NCBI RefSeq assembly: GCF_024347335.1
Contig: NZ_AP025464.1
Span: 682,001 to 746,000, forward strand
Direction of reading: 5' to 3'
Length of the DNA: 64,000 bases
Origin: Vibrio celticus
GTDB lineage: Bacteria > Pseudomonadota > Gammaproteobacteria > Enterobacterales > Vibrionaceae
The notes beneath the pieces were generated by a model. The model saw nothing but the letters and a program-made list of their open reading frames with translations, was not told the origin of the DNA and made no database searches. Positions within the stretch are counted from its first letter, which is position 1; each line of letters begins with the position of its first letter. A program made the position numbers and the translations under genes. This document shows positions 52,798 through 62,009 of the stretch, piece by piece.

Positions 52798-53316
52798 CTA
52801 ATTAGGTATTACTTTACGGTAATAATGAGCATCTTGACTCTTCCCTTTGAACACGGCGTAACCTTCAACGCGCTCAACTAACTCAAATCCTGTATTGGAT
52901 AATATTTTATTTGAGCCGACATTACCCACTAACGCATAGGCATCGACAAATTTAAGTGTTGAGTGCTCAGCCAAGTAGACAAGCAATTTCCTCACGGCAC
53001 TAGAAGCTATACCTTTAGAAGCAAAGGAATGACCAACTCGATAACCTAGTTCTCCACTTCCAGCGTTCTGGTCAATATCACGAACATTGATTCGCCCACA
53101 AATAGTGCCATTAGCGTCTTTGATCAACATAGGGATCATCTCGCCGTTCTTATATTCGGTGAGAAAGCTCGTGATTTGCTCGGTCACACCTGCATTTGAA
53201 TAGAAGCTATCATCCCTAGCTGGGACAAGTTGCTCAAACCACTCTCTATTTTCGACCTCAAAATCCAAGAGCGCACTTGCGTCATTCAGTTGAAGTAAGT
53301 GTAAAAATACATCCAT
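52798..53316 (-). CDS. GNAT acetyltransferase, RimJ/RimL type
   Basis: A 172-aa N-acetyltransferase. The acetyl-CoA loop is VGHSFASKGIASSAVRKLL (the Q/R-x-x-G-x-G/A region) near residue 90-110; LNDASALLDFEVENREWFEQ at the N-terminus is usual for the RimJ/L group; GSNKILSNTGFELVERVEG is the end of the fold. It acetylates an amine of a protein or small molecule; the target is unknown. It precedes a left-handed beta-helix acyltransferase on the same strand but 70 bases apart, in reverse order, so co-transcription is possible. Confidence 0.87.
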   Translation of the reverse strand: MDVFLHLLQLNDASALLDFEVENREWFEQLVPARDDSFYSNAGVTEQITSFLTEYKNGEMIPMLIKDANGTICGRINVRDIDQNAGSGELGYRVGHSFASKGIASSAVRKLLVYLAEHSTLKFVDAYALVGNVGSNKILSNTGFELVERVEGYAVFKGKSQDAHYYRKVIPN

Positions 53317-53387
53317 GACAAATACTCTAATGTTTCCCTAAAAAGCCGCACCTTATGATTCATGAACCACGGCTTATTAATTCAGAC

Positions 53388-53852
53388 TTACGGTAAGTCT
53401 CTTAACTTCTTGGCTGGGTTACCTGCGTAGATACCTTTTTCGGTGATGTCTTTCGTTACCACACTGCCCGCGCCAATTACTGCACCTTCACAAATGCTGA
53501 CAGACAGAACCGTAGCGTTAGAACCGATCGTGACGTTGTCAGCTATCAAGGTACGACCCCAACTGTTTGGGTTAGGATCTGGTTTGCCCTCTTTGAATAA
53601 GTCGTTGGCAAACATGACTCCATGACCAACAAAGCAGTCTCTGCCAATAGTCACATACTCGCAGATAAAGGTGTGAGATTGAATCTTACTTCTCGCACCT
53701 ATCACGGTGTTCTTTTGAATCTCAACAAAGGGGCCAACGAACACATCATCTTTAAGCTCACAGCTATAAACGTTACTTGGTTCGATAATAGTGACATTCT
53801 CGCCACAGGTAATATCAGTAATCTGTGACTTTAATACTCTTGGACTTGCCAT
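53388..53852 (-). CDS. Hexapeptide-repeat acyltransferase
   Basis: A 154-aa left-handed beta-helix enzyme with repeated [LIV]G-x-x-x-x hexapeptides: KDDVFVGPFVEIQKNTVIGA, YVTIGRDCFVGHGVMFAN and DNVTIGSNATVLSVSICEG. GNPAKKLRDL ends it. These trimers acetylate sugars, often UDP-amino sugars for surface polysaccharides (WlbB/QdtC type). No sugar-nucleotide genes are near, so this may be a stand-alone enzyme. It is 71 bases upstream of the GNAT gene on the minus strand. Confidence 0.88.
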   Translation of the reverse strand: MASPRVLKSQITDITCGENVTIIEPSNVYSCELKDDVFVGPFVEIQKNTVIGARSKIQSHTFICEYVTIGRDCFVGHGVMFANDLFKEGKPDPNPNSWGRTLIADNVTIGSNATVLSVSICEGAVIGAGSVVTKDITEKGIYAGNPAKKLRDLP

Positions 53853-53970
53853 ACTTCACTTCCTCTCGACATTAGCGTCACAATTCAACCTAAGCGATTG
53901 TGCCGTATGCATTAAAGTGCATCAAATAGATATGTTGAGAGTTGGTAATGGATCAAAGATTCTGCATAAA

Positions 53971-54120
53971 TTAAAACAGTCCCACCAGCACAACTGACAA
54001 CAGTACGCCACCAATAAAACTTGGAGCGTGGAATGGCCGAGCTTTAGATCTAACGTACTCTTTTTGAAGGTCTTCTTGGTAAGTTTTAATGGCGAGTTCT
54101 TTTACGTAGTTATTTTGCAT
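53971..54120 (-). CDS. Small membrane protein (49 aa), separated from its upstream region by an IS
   Basis: A 49-aa protein beginning MQNNYVKELAIKTYQED, with charged residues then one C-terminal helix (FIGGVLLSVVLVGLF). ATG 54120 has a perfect AAGGAG six bases upstream, so it is likely real. The frame opens further upstream (to 54186) only into the IS end. The IS4-type element starts 33 bases before the ATG (duplication at 54144-54153), so its native promoter is now 1.4 kb away. Function unknown. Short proteins of this sort are found in Vibrio, as I recall. Confidence 0.68.
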   Translation of the reverse strand: MQNNYVKELAIKTYQEDLQKEYVRSKARPFHAPSFIGGVLLSVVLVGLF

Positions 54121-54153
54121 AATAAGCTCCTTCTTAATCAGTAAGAGAAGCTT

Positions 54154-55542
54154 CATAGACTGAACCTTAAGCATTAAGACCAGCATAAATCCCGTCTAAC
54201 GTGATGTTTTTCTTTGACTTCCTCTGGGCGGACTTTTGTGCGTTCTTAAATATATAGCTAGAGGCCCATTCCAGTTTATTGCCTATTTCTGACCATGCCT
54301 TGTGGCTGATACATTCAAATATGGGCAACAGCCACACATCCACATTTTTTGCCGCCTTAAACAGCGAGACCGATGGCATTATCTGAAGCGCAGTACTGCG
54401 CCTGATGATCAGCGAGAGTAAACTGGCCCAGATAAGCCCATCAACGATGGCCTTTTGTGCGGTGACAAATCGTTGCCAGTTTGTGTGAGATTTTAATTCT
54501 TTAAAAAGCAACTCCACCTGCCATCGACAGCGGTAGATCGCCATTATGTCATCAGCAGTATAGGTACCTGAAGGCAAGTTAGTTAACCAAATACAGAATC
54601 GCTTTTCTTCGGCAAACCAACGTCTTACCACTCTAAATTCTTGCTTACCACTACGAACTTTAAGGTCGAGTACCTGTGAGCGATTAGTACCTCGAGTGAT
54701 GTCTTTGAGCTTCTTTCCTTCTAGTTTAGATAAATGCCGGCCCTGACCGTTTCTCGCTTCTATAACATGAGGATTCAGGGACTTTGCTCCTCGAAAATAT
54801 AGAAACCACCATACAGTTCAAGCTCAGTAAAGAATTGGAAGTCAGGGTACCCTGCGTCAGCCAACAACAATTTGTTACTCATTGTTTTGGGGGCGGGCAA
54901 AAAGTCTCTTTCTGATGCTGTATCAGCGCTGATGCTCATTGCGACTGGAGAAAAGCTTTTTAAAGACATTGTCATATGGCATTCAACTGCGGCTGGATTG
55001 CGTTTAAATCGGCTCGGGTAAACGTTCGAAAGGTCACGATGAATGTGGAAAGAGCTACCATCTTGAAGCAGCACATCATCAAAGGTGGCGAGTTTATCTG
55101 GTAGGTTGGCACTCTGCTGGTGAGCAAACTGAGCTATCGCTCGCATGGCCAATTGGCGCATGAATATCGGAAATTCTTCTTTTCTTAACTGGTTATGGTA
55201 GGGCTTATAAGCCACAGTATTTTTAGCGCTTAAGCACATCCCATTGAATTGCCTTAGTAAATCGGCAATAGATGAGCAGTTTCCTTTGCTCAAAGCGGCC
55301 ACTAGGCTTACTACTAGCTGGTCGGGTAAGATAGCCCGACATCGCTTCATAAGTCCTGTATTTTTCGCCATTTTTTGAAGGCTATCAGCATTAAAGAATT
55401 GCTTAAACTGCTTTTGTAGGGAGATAATCGTCATCGGCTTCACGGTTGATATGGGTGGTTTGTTTGGCGACGATTATCTGATCATAAATGAAGCCTTTTT
55501 TCTATCTAAATAAATAGCTTAGAGCTTAAGATCCTGTCTATG
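54154..55542 (-). mobile_element. IS4-family element with 10-bp target duplication
   Basis: The ends are inverted repeats: CATAGAC-TGAAC-CTTAAGC on the left and CATAGAC-AGGAT-CTTAAGC on the right (reverse complement). It is flanked by the direct repeat AGAGAAGCTT at 54144-54153 and 55543-55552. The length is 1389 bp. The transposase is frameshifted. The insertion is between the 49-aa protein gene and its former upstream region. Confidence 0.93.
54167..55434 (-). pseudogene. IS4-family transposase, frameshifted
   Basis: Two frames make one IS4 transposase of about 420 aa. The first (55434 to 54775) has the N-terminal part with DVLLQDGSSFHIHRDLSN (first Asp) and KLLLADAGYPDFQFF (second Asp). 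The second, 54783 down to 54167, continues with GAKSLNPHVIEARNGQG and has the Y-R-E-K signature YRCRWQVELLFKELKSH (Glu). The break is at TATTTTCGAGG (near 54795), a T4 run, where one T less than expected leads to a stop. Catalytic residues are all present in the two halves, so the change seems recent. Confidence 0.9.
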
Positions 55543-55613
55543 AGAGAAGCTTAAGACTTGAAGTTAGGTTGAGGTAAAGCAAAAAATCAGATTAATTGAA
55601 CACTTTATTTTTG

Positions 55614-55970
55614 TTACTCGAGGATTACCCTGAACACATCGTTATTCACGCCGCCAACATCTACTAACTCTCCCGGTATCATTAGAAGCGAGGTGTTCAG
55701 CTGTCGTGTTGAACGTGGCTCTTTTGTTTCTCGAATCACTAACATATCGACAAAATAACCTGAGTCTTGCTTTGATATTGAGCCCGAAAATGTAACGCTT
55801 TCAACCCTATCGGCAAGGACTGAATTGAATGTTTTATCCTCTAAAACACCTGCGGAGATGGATGTATCACCATAAAATAGCGTGATGGTTGTTGGGTCGG
55901 GTACCAACTCTTGATTGGACGAACACCCTATTAGGGTAAGGCATAGCAGTAAAATGGCTCGAAATTGCAT
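55614..55970 (-). CDS. Small lipoprotein (118 aa), unknown function
   Basis: Starts MQFRAILLLCLTLIGCSSN: lipoprotein signal with lipidated Cys at about residue 16, then a beta-rich soluble part with TITLFYGDTSISAG and YFVDMLVIRETKEPRS. No family is recognised. It is alone, with ordinary codon use. Its residue after the Cys (Ser) predicts outer-membrane sorting. Confidence 0.68.
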   Translation of the reverse strand: MQFRAILLLCLTLIGCSSNQELVPDPTTITLFYGDTSISAGVLEDKTFNSVLADRVESVTFSGSISKQDSGYFVDMLVIRETKEPRSTRQLNTSLLMIPGELVDVGGVNNDVFRVILE

Positions 55971-56184
55971 AAGCTGGTTTTCTTTATTACGTTAAGCGTC
56001 TGTTTTTCATATTAAAACACTTCAACCTTATAAATACCATATTTACGGGATAAGCTTAGGTGTATCGCTTCGATGGACTTGAGTAATGAGGTGAACGGAT
56101 CAGATCACGGCCTGTTGAATTTGCTCCCTGTTTGGAAACTAAAGCCGAGATCTGATCGATATTATCGAGAAGGATTCAATTGAT

Positions 56185-57432
56185 TTAAGCAACAACGTCT
56201 TGGGGAGGCGTGCCTTCACAATTAGAAACGACAGCATCAATTTGTACTAAAGCATTCATTGGGATTTCTGAAACCCCAACCACCGTTCTTGCCGGTAATT
56301 CAGCATTAAAGAATGTTGTGTAGACCTCGTTCACTGTATCAATGTCTGAAACATTTTTAAGCTGAATATTGATTTTCACTGTATCGTCCATACTATGACC
56401 AACACTTTCAATGATCGCCTTAATATTTTTCAAACATTGTTCAGCTTGCTCTTTTACACCACCAACAACAATTTCATTTGTTTTCGGGTCTAAAGGCAAT
56501 TGTCCTGAAATATGATTGTAGTGAGAGAAAGCAACAGTATGCGAATAAGGCATGAATGGTGCTGCAACAGTATTATTGGTTTCAATAACCAGTAAGCGAG
56601 TGTCTTCTGGTAATTGCGGCGGTGTACCGTCGCCATGTGAAACGGATGTATCAATTTGAATTAAAGCACCCATTGGTAATTCAGCTGCGTTAACAACAGT
56701 ACGAGCAGGAACGTAGCTTGGGAAGAATTTAGCACATACTTCATTTACCACTTCCGCATCTGCGATATTTTTTACGTAGATAGTCGTTTTAACCACATCA
56801 TTCATGACATGTCCGATGCTTTCTAAAATAGCTTTAATGTTTGATAGACATTGGGCCGTTTGCGCTTCGATACCACCATCAACCAACTCACCTGTGGTTA
56901 CATCTATCGGTAACTGAGCTGAAAGATTGTTGTAGTGAGAAAAAGCCGCAGTCTGCGTGGACACAGCACTTTGAGGCGCATTATCCGTATTTCTTGAGAC
57001 CTTAATTAGAGCGCAAGGTGCTTGTGGCTTAGTGCCTTCACCGTTAGAAATCAGAGCATCCATTTGAACCAGCGCATCGCTGTTTGGCAGTGCAGCGACA
57101 CCCACGACAGTACGTGTTGGCAGGCTGTTGTGGAAGAAGCTTTTGTAAACTTCATCAATAGCATCGATATCAGAAATATTCTTAACGAAAACATTAATCT
57201 TCACGACATCATCCATAACATGGTCGATGCTTTCAACAATCGCTTTAATATTATTCAAACATTGTGCTGCTTGATCTTTAATATCACCGATGACTATTTC
57301 ACCCGTTTTAGGGTCAATCGGAAGTTGAGCAGAAAAGTTATTATAATGAGAAAAAGCGACCGTTTGTGTAGATACAGAATTAATTGGTGCGTTTTCAGTG
57401 TTTCTTGAAATTTTAATGATATCGCTACTCAT
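56185..57432 (-). CDS. Three fused RidA domains in one chain
   Basis: A 415-aa protein of three RidA (YjgF/YER057c/UK114) units: about 5-132, 142-268 and 280-408. Each has the family core: SAQLPID or SGQLPLD, AAQCLNNIKAIVES or similar, and the substrate Arg, P-[TA]-R-T-V-V (R107, R244, R382). RidA is normally a ~125-aa homotrimer that hydrolyses reactive enamines/imines made by PLP enzymes, with sites between subunits; here the three copies could fold as one pseudo-trimer. ATG 57432 (MSSDIIKIS) follows AAAGGA; the 16 codons before it lack support. No PLP enzyme gene is adjacent. Confidence 0.9.
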   Translation of the reverse strand: MSSDIIKISRNTENAPINSVSTQTVAFSHYNNFSAQLPIDPKTGEIVIGDIKDQAAQCLNNIKAIVESIDHVMDDVVKINVFVKNISDIDAIDEVYKSFFHNSLPTRTVVGVAALPNSDALVQMDALISNGEGTKPQAPCALIKVSRNTDNAPQSAVSTQTAAFSHYNNLSAQLPIDVTTGELVDGGIEAQTAQCLSNIKAILESIGHVMNDVVKTTIYVKNIADAEVVNEVCAKFFPSYVPARTVVNAAELPMGALIQIDTSVSHGDGTPPQLPEDTRLLVIETNNTVAAPFMPYSHTVAFSHYNHISGQLPLDPKTNEIVVGGVKEQAEQCLKNIKAIIESVGHSMDDTVKINIQLKNVSDIDTVNEVYTTFFNAELPARTVVGVSEIPMNALVQIDAVVSNCEGTPPQDVVA

Positions 57433-58001
57433 CGGTATTATCCTTTTAATAAAATAGGTATACGTATTTATATTTAACAATCGTATTTGGAAGAATGATT
57501 AAAGTAGCGCCATGTTAAGTGAATTATTTTAGGGTAAACGTGATATCCATCAGACTCTCAGTTGACTATAAATCAGCAAGTTACAGAATAATTAGTCATC
57601 AAACGACTAATTATCCGTCGTACTAGGCTTTATCAACTGCTAAATTATCTTTAATTTTAAGTCTATTCAATAATCCTGAATACACTCTCTGATAGTACGG
57701 TGAGAAATTCCAGAATTTTAGATAATATTTGATAGGTTGTTCACACTAAAACTTCGTTAATAGCTAAGTTAGTGAGTTTCTCCCCTATACCTGTGCATAA
57801 ACTCTTAGGCTATTTAATTAATTATTTTCGAGAGCTTATTTTATATAAGTACGTTAATAATATATTCGAGAATCAAATACCTACAATCTGACAATGCCTA
57901 TGATTAGATACATTTACTCATATAATTCAACAAATATGAGCAATCGTCACCATAGCTTTTGGCATTATAGCTCTCAACACATAGTTTCGTTGAAAGAAGA
58001 A
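57433..58001. other. AT-rich intergenic region with one perfect inverted repeat
   Basis: About 570 bases, very AT-rich. It contains the inverted repeat at 57588-57614. It must carry the promoter of the triple-RidA gene on the minus strand. A 72-codon frame at 57894-58112 overlaps the regulator gene and is rejected. Confidence 0.5.
57588..57614. repeat. 10-bp perfect inverted repeat upstream of the RidA gene
   Basis: ATAATTAGTC and GACTAATTAT separated by ATCAAAC, about 155 bases before the RidA start. No T run follows in either direction. It may be a regulator-binding site or mRNA hairpin. Confidence 0.5.
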
Positions 58002-58886
58002 CTAAACCGCTCTTGGAGTAGTATTGAAGTGGCGCTTAAATTCGCGGCTAAATTGAGATGGGCTGGAGTAACCGACTCGACGCGCAGCATCACTAATACG
58101 AAGGCCTTCTAGTTGAATCAGCTCTTTCGCTTTGTTGAGCCTAACCTTCTTCAAATATTGCAGTGGTGATTCAAAAGTGACATTACGGAATGCATAGTGG
58201 AAGGCAGACACGCTCATGTTGGCTTCGTCAGCGAGCGATTGAACAGTGATGGTTTGGTCGTATTCTTCATGCACTTTAGACAGCGCTTTAGCGACACGTG
58301 CGTAATGGCCATCATGATGAGCTAAATCAAACAGCACACGCCCTTCTGAACCTGTTAATGCGCGGTAGACAATCTCGCTGACCATGGCATCACCCAATAT
58401 GTTGGCTTCAATGTCACAATGTAGAGTTTTGACCAATCGAGTAAAGCTCTCCAGCATTTGCTCTTCCATTGGCGCCGATTCTAAGCCGCTCGAATTCTGC
58501 TTGTGCTTGTTGCAGTAGCTCTCTAGAAAGCCTTGGTCTTCCAGCTTTTTGACTAAGCTATGCAAGCGCTGAGAATCGATGCTTATCGACAAACCAAGCA
58601 ATGGTTCGCCATTTACAGGCAAGGCTTCACACTCCAATGGCATTGGCACGCCTACCACAAGATAATCACCAGCAGCGTAAGTAACGGGTCTGTCGCCAAT
58701 GTAGATGTTCTTTTTGCCCTGCCCGAGCATGATAATACCCGACTGGTAAGTGAATGGCTGACGCTGATTCCCGCCACTGCTTCTATACAACCACACACCA
58801 CCAATTTCAGTTTCTCTGATCCCTTCAAGATCATCCCAACCTTTGTGTTCTACATAAGACTGTAACAACTGCGCGAGTGTTTTCAT
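58002..58886 (-). CDS. yqhC: AraC-family regulator, YqhC-like
   Basis: A 294-aa regulator with the AraC_N (PF06719-type) ligand domain at about 20-180 (GIIMLGQGKKNIYIGDRPV, YLVVGVPMPLECEA) and two helix-turn-helices at 200-294 (SLADEANMSVSAFHYAFR and AARRVGYSSPSQFSREFKRH). The pairing with a divergent YqhD-type reductase gene, 190 bases away, is the YqhC/YqhD arrangement of E. coli, where it senses glyoxal and other aldehydes. Start 58886 (MKTLAQLLQ) is chosen by family; the 27 upstream codons are unlikely. Confidence 0.85.
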   Translation of the reverse strand: MKTLAQLLQSYVEHKGWDDLEGIRETEIGGVWLYRSSGGNQRQPFTYQSGIIMLGQGKKNIYIGDRPVTYAAGDYLVVGVPMPLECEALPVNGEPLLGLSISIDSQRLHSLVKKLEDQGFLESYCNKHKQNSSGLESAPMEEQMLESFTRLVKTLHCDIEANILGDAMVSEIVYRALTGSEGRVLFDLAHHDGHYARVAKALSKVHEEYDQTITVQSLADEANMSVSAFHYAFRNVTFESPLQYLKKVRLNKAKELIQLEGLRISDAARRVGYSSPSQFSREFKRHFNTTPRAV

Positions 58887-59079
58887 AAGTGGCGACTTTC
58901 CATTCCAAGTGCTAAGAGTAAGTAAGCTAAAGCAGAGAAAGAATATCAATTTTGTAGAAATAGGCAATTTATTTGGAGGATCAGCTCTTCATCACCCTAG
59001 ATTACTGTACTAATATGCAAATATAGAAATTGAGCAATCAAATAAAATAACAAATTGAGCTTTACACAAGGAATCTCTA

Positions 59080-60228
59080 ATGCAATTCACTTATGTTAAC
59101 CCTACAGTTATCCACTTCGGCCAAGGCCAAATCAACGCTATCAGCCAAGCGGTTGATACTTCGAAGAAGGTACTAGTCATCTACGGTGGCGGTTCAATCA
59201 AAAGCAACGGTGTTTACGACCAAGTTGTCGCTTCTCTAAAGGATCACGCTTGGATTGAGTTCGCTGGTGTCGAAGCTAACCCAACGAAAGAGACGCTAGA
59301 TAAAGCCGTCGCTCTTGTTAAAGAAGAAAACGTAGAATTCATTATCGCTGTTGGCGGTGGTTCGGTAATCGACGGTTCTAAGTACGTTGCTGCAGCGGCT
59401 AAATACGACGGCGACGGTTGGGATATCCTAGCGGGCAAACACCAAGTAACTGAAGCAACTCCTATTGGTGCAGTACTGACACTTCCTGCGACAGGTTCTG
59501 AATCTAACATGGGTGCGGTAATCACTCGTAAAGAGACTCAAGAGAAACTGGCATTCATGAACCCTGCGGTACAGCCTAAATTTGCGGTTATGGACCCAGA
59601 CGTAATGAAGTCTCTGCCAGAGCGCCAACTGATCAACGGTCTAGTTGATGCATGGGTTCACGTATGTGAGCAATACATCACAATGCCAACAGACGCGATG
59701 GTTCAAGACGGTTACGCAGAAACACTGCTTAAGAACCTACTTGTACTGGGTAAGCAATACGACGAGCGTGACAACGACGCTTGGCGTGCAAACCTAATGT
59801 GGACAGCAAACCAAGCGCTTAACGGCCTGATTGGTACGGGTGTTCCTCAAGATTGGGCAACACACATGATTGGCCACGAATTCACTGCGCTATGGCACGT
59901 AGACCACGCGCGTTCGCTTGCGATTGTTCAACCTTCACTACTTCGTAATCAAATCGAAGCGAAGCGTGGCAAGCTAGAGCAAATGGGTCGTAACGTATTT
60001 GGCCTAGAAGCGGGTGCTGATTTAGCCGAGCGTACAATCGCGGCAATCGAAGCCTTCTACCACAGCCTAGACGTTCCAACCATGTTCGACGGTTACGAAG
60101 CAACGAAAGCGGCAGCAATCGACAACGTTGTTGCTCAACTTGAATCACACGGTTACCTGCAACTTGGCGAAAACCAAGCAATCACGCCAGAGAAAACGCG
60201 TGAGATTTTAGAGTCTGCGATTCACTAA
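59080..60228 (+). CDS. yqhD: NADPH-dependent aldehyde reductase YqhD (iron-containing alcohol dehydrogenase)
   Basis: A 382-aa group III ADH. Cofactor loop YGGGSIKSNGVYDQV near residue 38; GGGSVIDGSKYVAAAA; metal ligands are in DAWVHVCEQY and IGHEFTALWHVDHARSLAI (His, His), with Asp in LVDAW. It reduces many aldehydes (butanal, glyoxal, furfural) to alcohols. The divergent AraC-type gene is its likely regulator. Translation signal AAGGAA lies eight bases ahead. Codons are strongly biased, so it is probably well expressed. It ends in a strong terminator. Confidence 0.94.
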   Translation: MQFTYVNPTVIHFGQGQINAISQAVDTSKKVLVIYGGGSIKSNGVYDQVVASLKDHAWIEFAGVEANPTKETLDKAVALVKEENVEFIIAVGGGSVIDGSKYVAAAAKYDGDGWDILAGKHQVTEATPIGAVLTLPATGSESNMGAVITRKETQEKLAFMNPAVQPKFAVMDPDVMKSLPERQLINGLVDAWVHVCEQYITMPTDAMVQDGYAETLLKNLLVLGKQYDERDNDAWRANLMWTANQALNGLIGTGVPQDWATHMIGHEFTALWHVDHARSLAIVQPSLLRNQIEAKRGKLEQMGRNVFGLEAGADLAERTIAAIEAFYHSLDVPTMFDGYEATKAAAIDNVVAQLESHGYLQLGENQAITPEKTREILESAIH

Positions 60229-60323
60229 GAATTGCTAAAATAGAGAGAAAGCAAAGGCAATGGTCACACAAAGATGATTTTTTACACCTGACTGAACCCA
60301 TTACTTATTTCTTTCGTACAAAC

Positions 60324-60354
60324 AAAGCAGCGTTCATTTTGGGCGCTGCTTTTT
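60324..60354 (+). terminator. Rho-independent terminator of yqhD
   Basis: AAAGCAGCG and CGCTGCTTTTT form the stem around TTCATTTTGGG. It lies about 95 bases after the stop. Confidence 0.82.
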
Positions 60355-60453
60355 AATTTGCCCTACAAGATGCTATTAAATTCTCATAAGTCCTTAATTT
60401 TATGTGCATTCAGATTTCTATATTGGTAAGGTAAACCTGTCTCTTTACTAGGT

Positions 60454-61200
60454 ATGAACAACGATTTGAACAATCTCAAGGAAATGGTTAAGTTTAAGTC
60501 ACTTAACAAGTGGTATGGTGATTTTCATGCCCTAAAGGATATCGATTTAAATATTGAACAAGGAGAGATAGTGGTGATTTGCGGGCCATCAGGTTCGGGC
60601 AAATCAACCTTAATCCGTTGTATCAATCAGCTAGAACCTTTCGAAAGTGGCGAGCTTTGCGTGTTAGAACAAGTGCTTCCGAGTAAATTCAACACACCTG
60701 GCCAAGTCGGAATGGTGTTTCAGCATTTTCATTTATTCCCTCATCTTACCGTGCTTGAAAACCTGACACTGTCTCCAATACGTACGCTTAAAAAAAGCAA
60801 ACGAGAAGCCGAGAAGCTTGCAATGCACTATCTCGAGCGCGTACACATCGCTGAACAAGCCAACAAATACCCAGTGCAACTTTCTGGCGGTCAGCAACAA
60901 CGTGTAGCTATCGCCCGTTCGCTGTGCATGAAGCCTGAATTACTGCTTTTTGATGAACCGACTTCAGCGCTTGATCCTGAGATGATCAACGAAGTGCTCG
61001 ACGTGATGGTTGAACTGGCGAGCGAAGGTATCACCATGGTGTGTGTGACCCACGAAATGGGCTTTGCGAAACAAGTGGCCGACCGCGTTATCTTCATGGA
61101 TGAAGGACAAATTGTGGAATCGAATACGCCACAAGCGCTCTTTGAAAACCCTCAACATGAACGCACTCAAGCGTTCCTAAATCAGATCCTGACTTATTGA
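60454..61200 (+). CDS. Polar amino acid ABC transporter, ATP-binding protein
   Basis: A 248-aa ATPase. Walker A CGPSGSGKST near residue 45; Q-loop MVFQHFHLFPH; signature LSGGQQQRVAIARSL; Walker B LLLFDEPTSALD; switch His VTHEMGFA. It belongs to the GlnQ/HisP group. First of four genes for one amino acid importer. The ATG at 60454 has AGG close by; the family start may be ATG 60484 (MVKFKSLNKWY), whose ribosome site is too near. Its stop overlaps the next start by one base. Confidence 0.9.
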   Translation: MNNDLNNLKEMVKFKSLNKWYGDFHALKDIDLNIEQGEIVVICGPSGSGKSTLIRCINQLEPFESGELCVLEQVLPSKFNTPGQVGMVFQHFHLFPHLTVLENLTLSPIRTLKKSKREAEKLAMHYLERVHIAEQANKYPVQLSGGQQQRVAIARSLCMKPELLLFDEPTSALDPEMINEVLDVMVELASEGITMVCVTHEMGFAKQVADRVIFMDEGQIVESNTPQALFENPQHERTQAFLNQILTY

Positions 61201-61997
61201 TGTTGATTCGAATTATTAAACCCGCCCTATCTGCTTTGGTACAGATTGTTATACTGGTGGCTGCTGTTGTTTGGATTCTAGACTCTGGCGCACAAACCAT
61301 GGGATACAGCTGGCAATGGGAGCGTGTGCCGGACTATATTGCTTTCTATGAAGATGGTGAATGGTGGCCTGCAGAATTAGTTGAAGGGCTACTGGTTACC
61401 ATCAATATCTCTTTGATTTCTTTGGTTGCCACACTGATCATTGGTTTAACGACAGCGCTATTGAGAAACTCAAATTCTGTGGTTGGACGCACCTTAGCCA
61501 CCAGCTATGTTGAGTTGATTCGTAACACGCCGTTATTAGTACAAATTTATTTGCTCTATTTTGTATTTGGCCCCGTATTAGGGCTCGATCGCTTTAGCAC
61601 TGCCGTTTTAGCCTTGGCACTTTTCCAAGGCGCTTATACCGCCGAGATATTTCGTGCCGGTTTAAATGGTATTGCGAGAGGACAATTTGAAGCAGCTCAA
61701 TCCTTGGGCTTATCAAAGACCTATACTTACTGGGATGTGATTCTTCCTCAGGTGGTGCAACGCACCTTGCCACCTTTGACCAATGAAGTGATCTCTCTTA
61801 TTAAAAACTCTTCAATTGTGAGTGTCATGGCTATTTTTGACCTGACGACTGAAGCCAGAAACATCGTTTCTGAAACCGCGATGCCATTCGAGATTTGGTT
61901 CTCTGTGGCGATCATTTATCTTGCTCTTACACTTTCACTTTCTGCCGTTGCTGCTTGGCTTGAGCATAAGCTCGGGGCTAACTGGCGAACACAATAA
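61200..61997 (+). CDS. Polar amino acid ABC transporter, permease 1
   Basis: A 265-aa inner-membrane protein with five or six helices. It contains LVEGLLVTINISLISLVATL and the ATPase-contact loop, AAQSLGLSKTYTYWDVILPQ (EAA motif), typical of the HisM/GlnP group. It follows the ATPase with a TGATG overlap, so translation is coupled. ATG 61200 is chosen over the TTG at 61197. It pairs with the second permease (62954-63880) to make the channel. Confidence 0.9.
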   Translation: MLIRIIKPALSALVQIVILVAAVVWILDSGAQTMGYSWQWERVPDYIAFYEDGEWWPAELVEGLLVTINISLISLVATLIIGLTTALLRNSNSVVGRTLATSYVELIRNTPLLVQIYLLYFVFGPVLGLDRFSTAVLALALFQGAYTAEIFRAGLNGIARGQFEAAQSLGLSKTYTYWDVILPQVVQRTLPPLTNEVISLIKNSSIVSVMAIFDLTTEARNIVSETAMPFEIWFSVAIIYLALTLSLSAVAAWLEHKLGANWRTQ

Positions 61998-62009
61998 GGA
62001 TTTATCAGC

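Noticed and set aside
57894..58112. 72-codon frame
   Set aside because: Overlaps the 3' end of the AraC-type gene on the other strand, which is certain from its helix-turn-helix.
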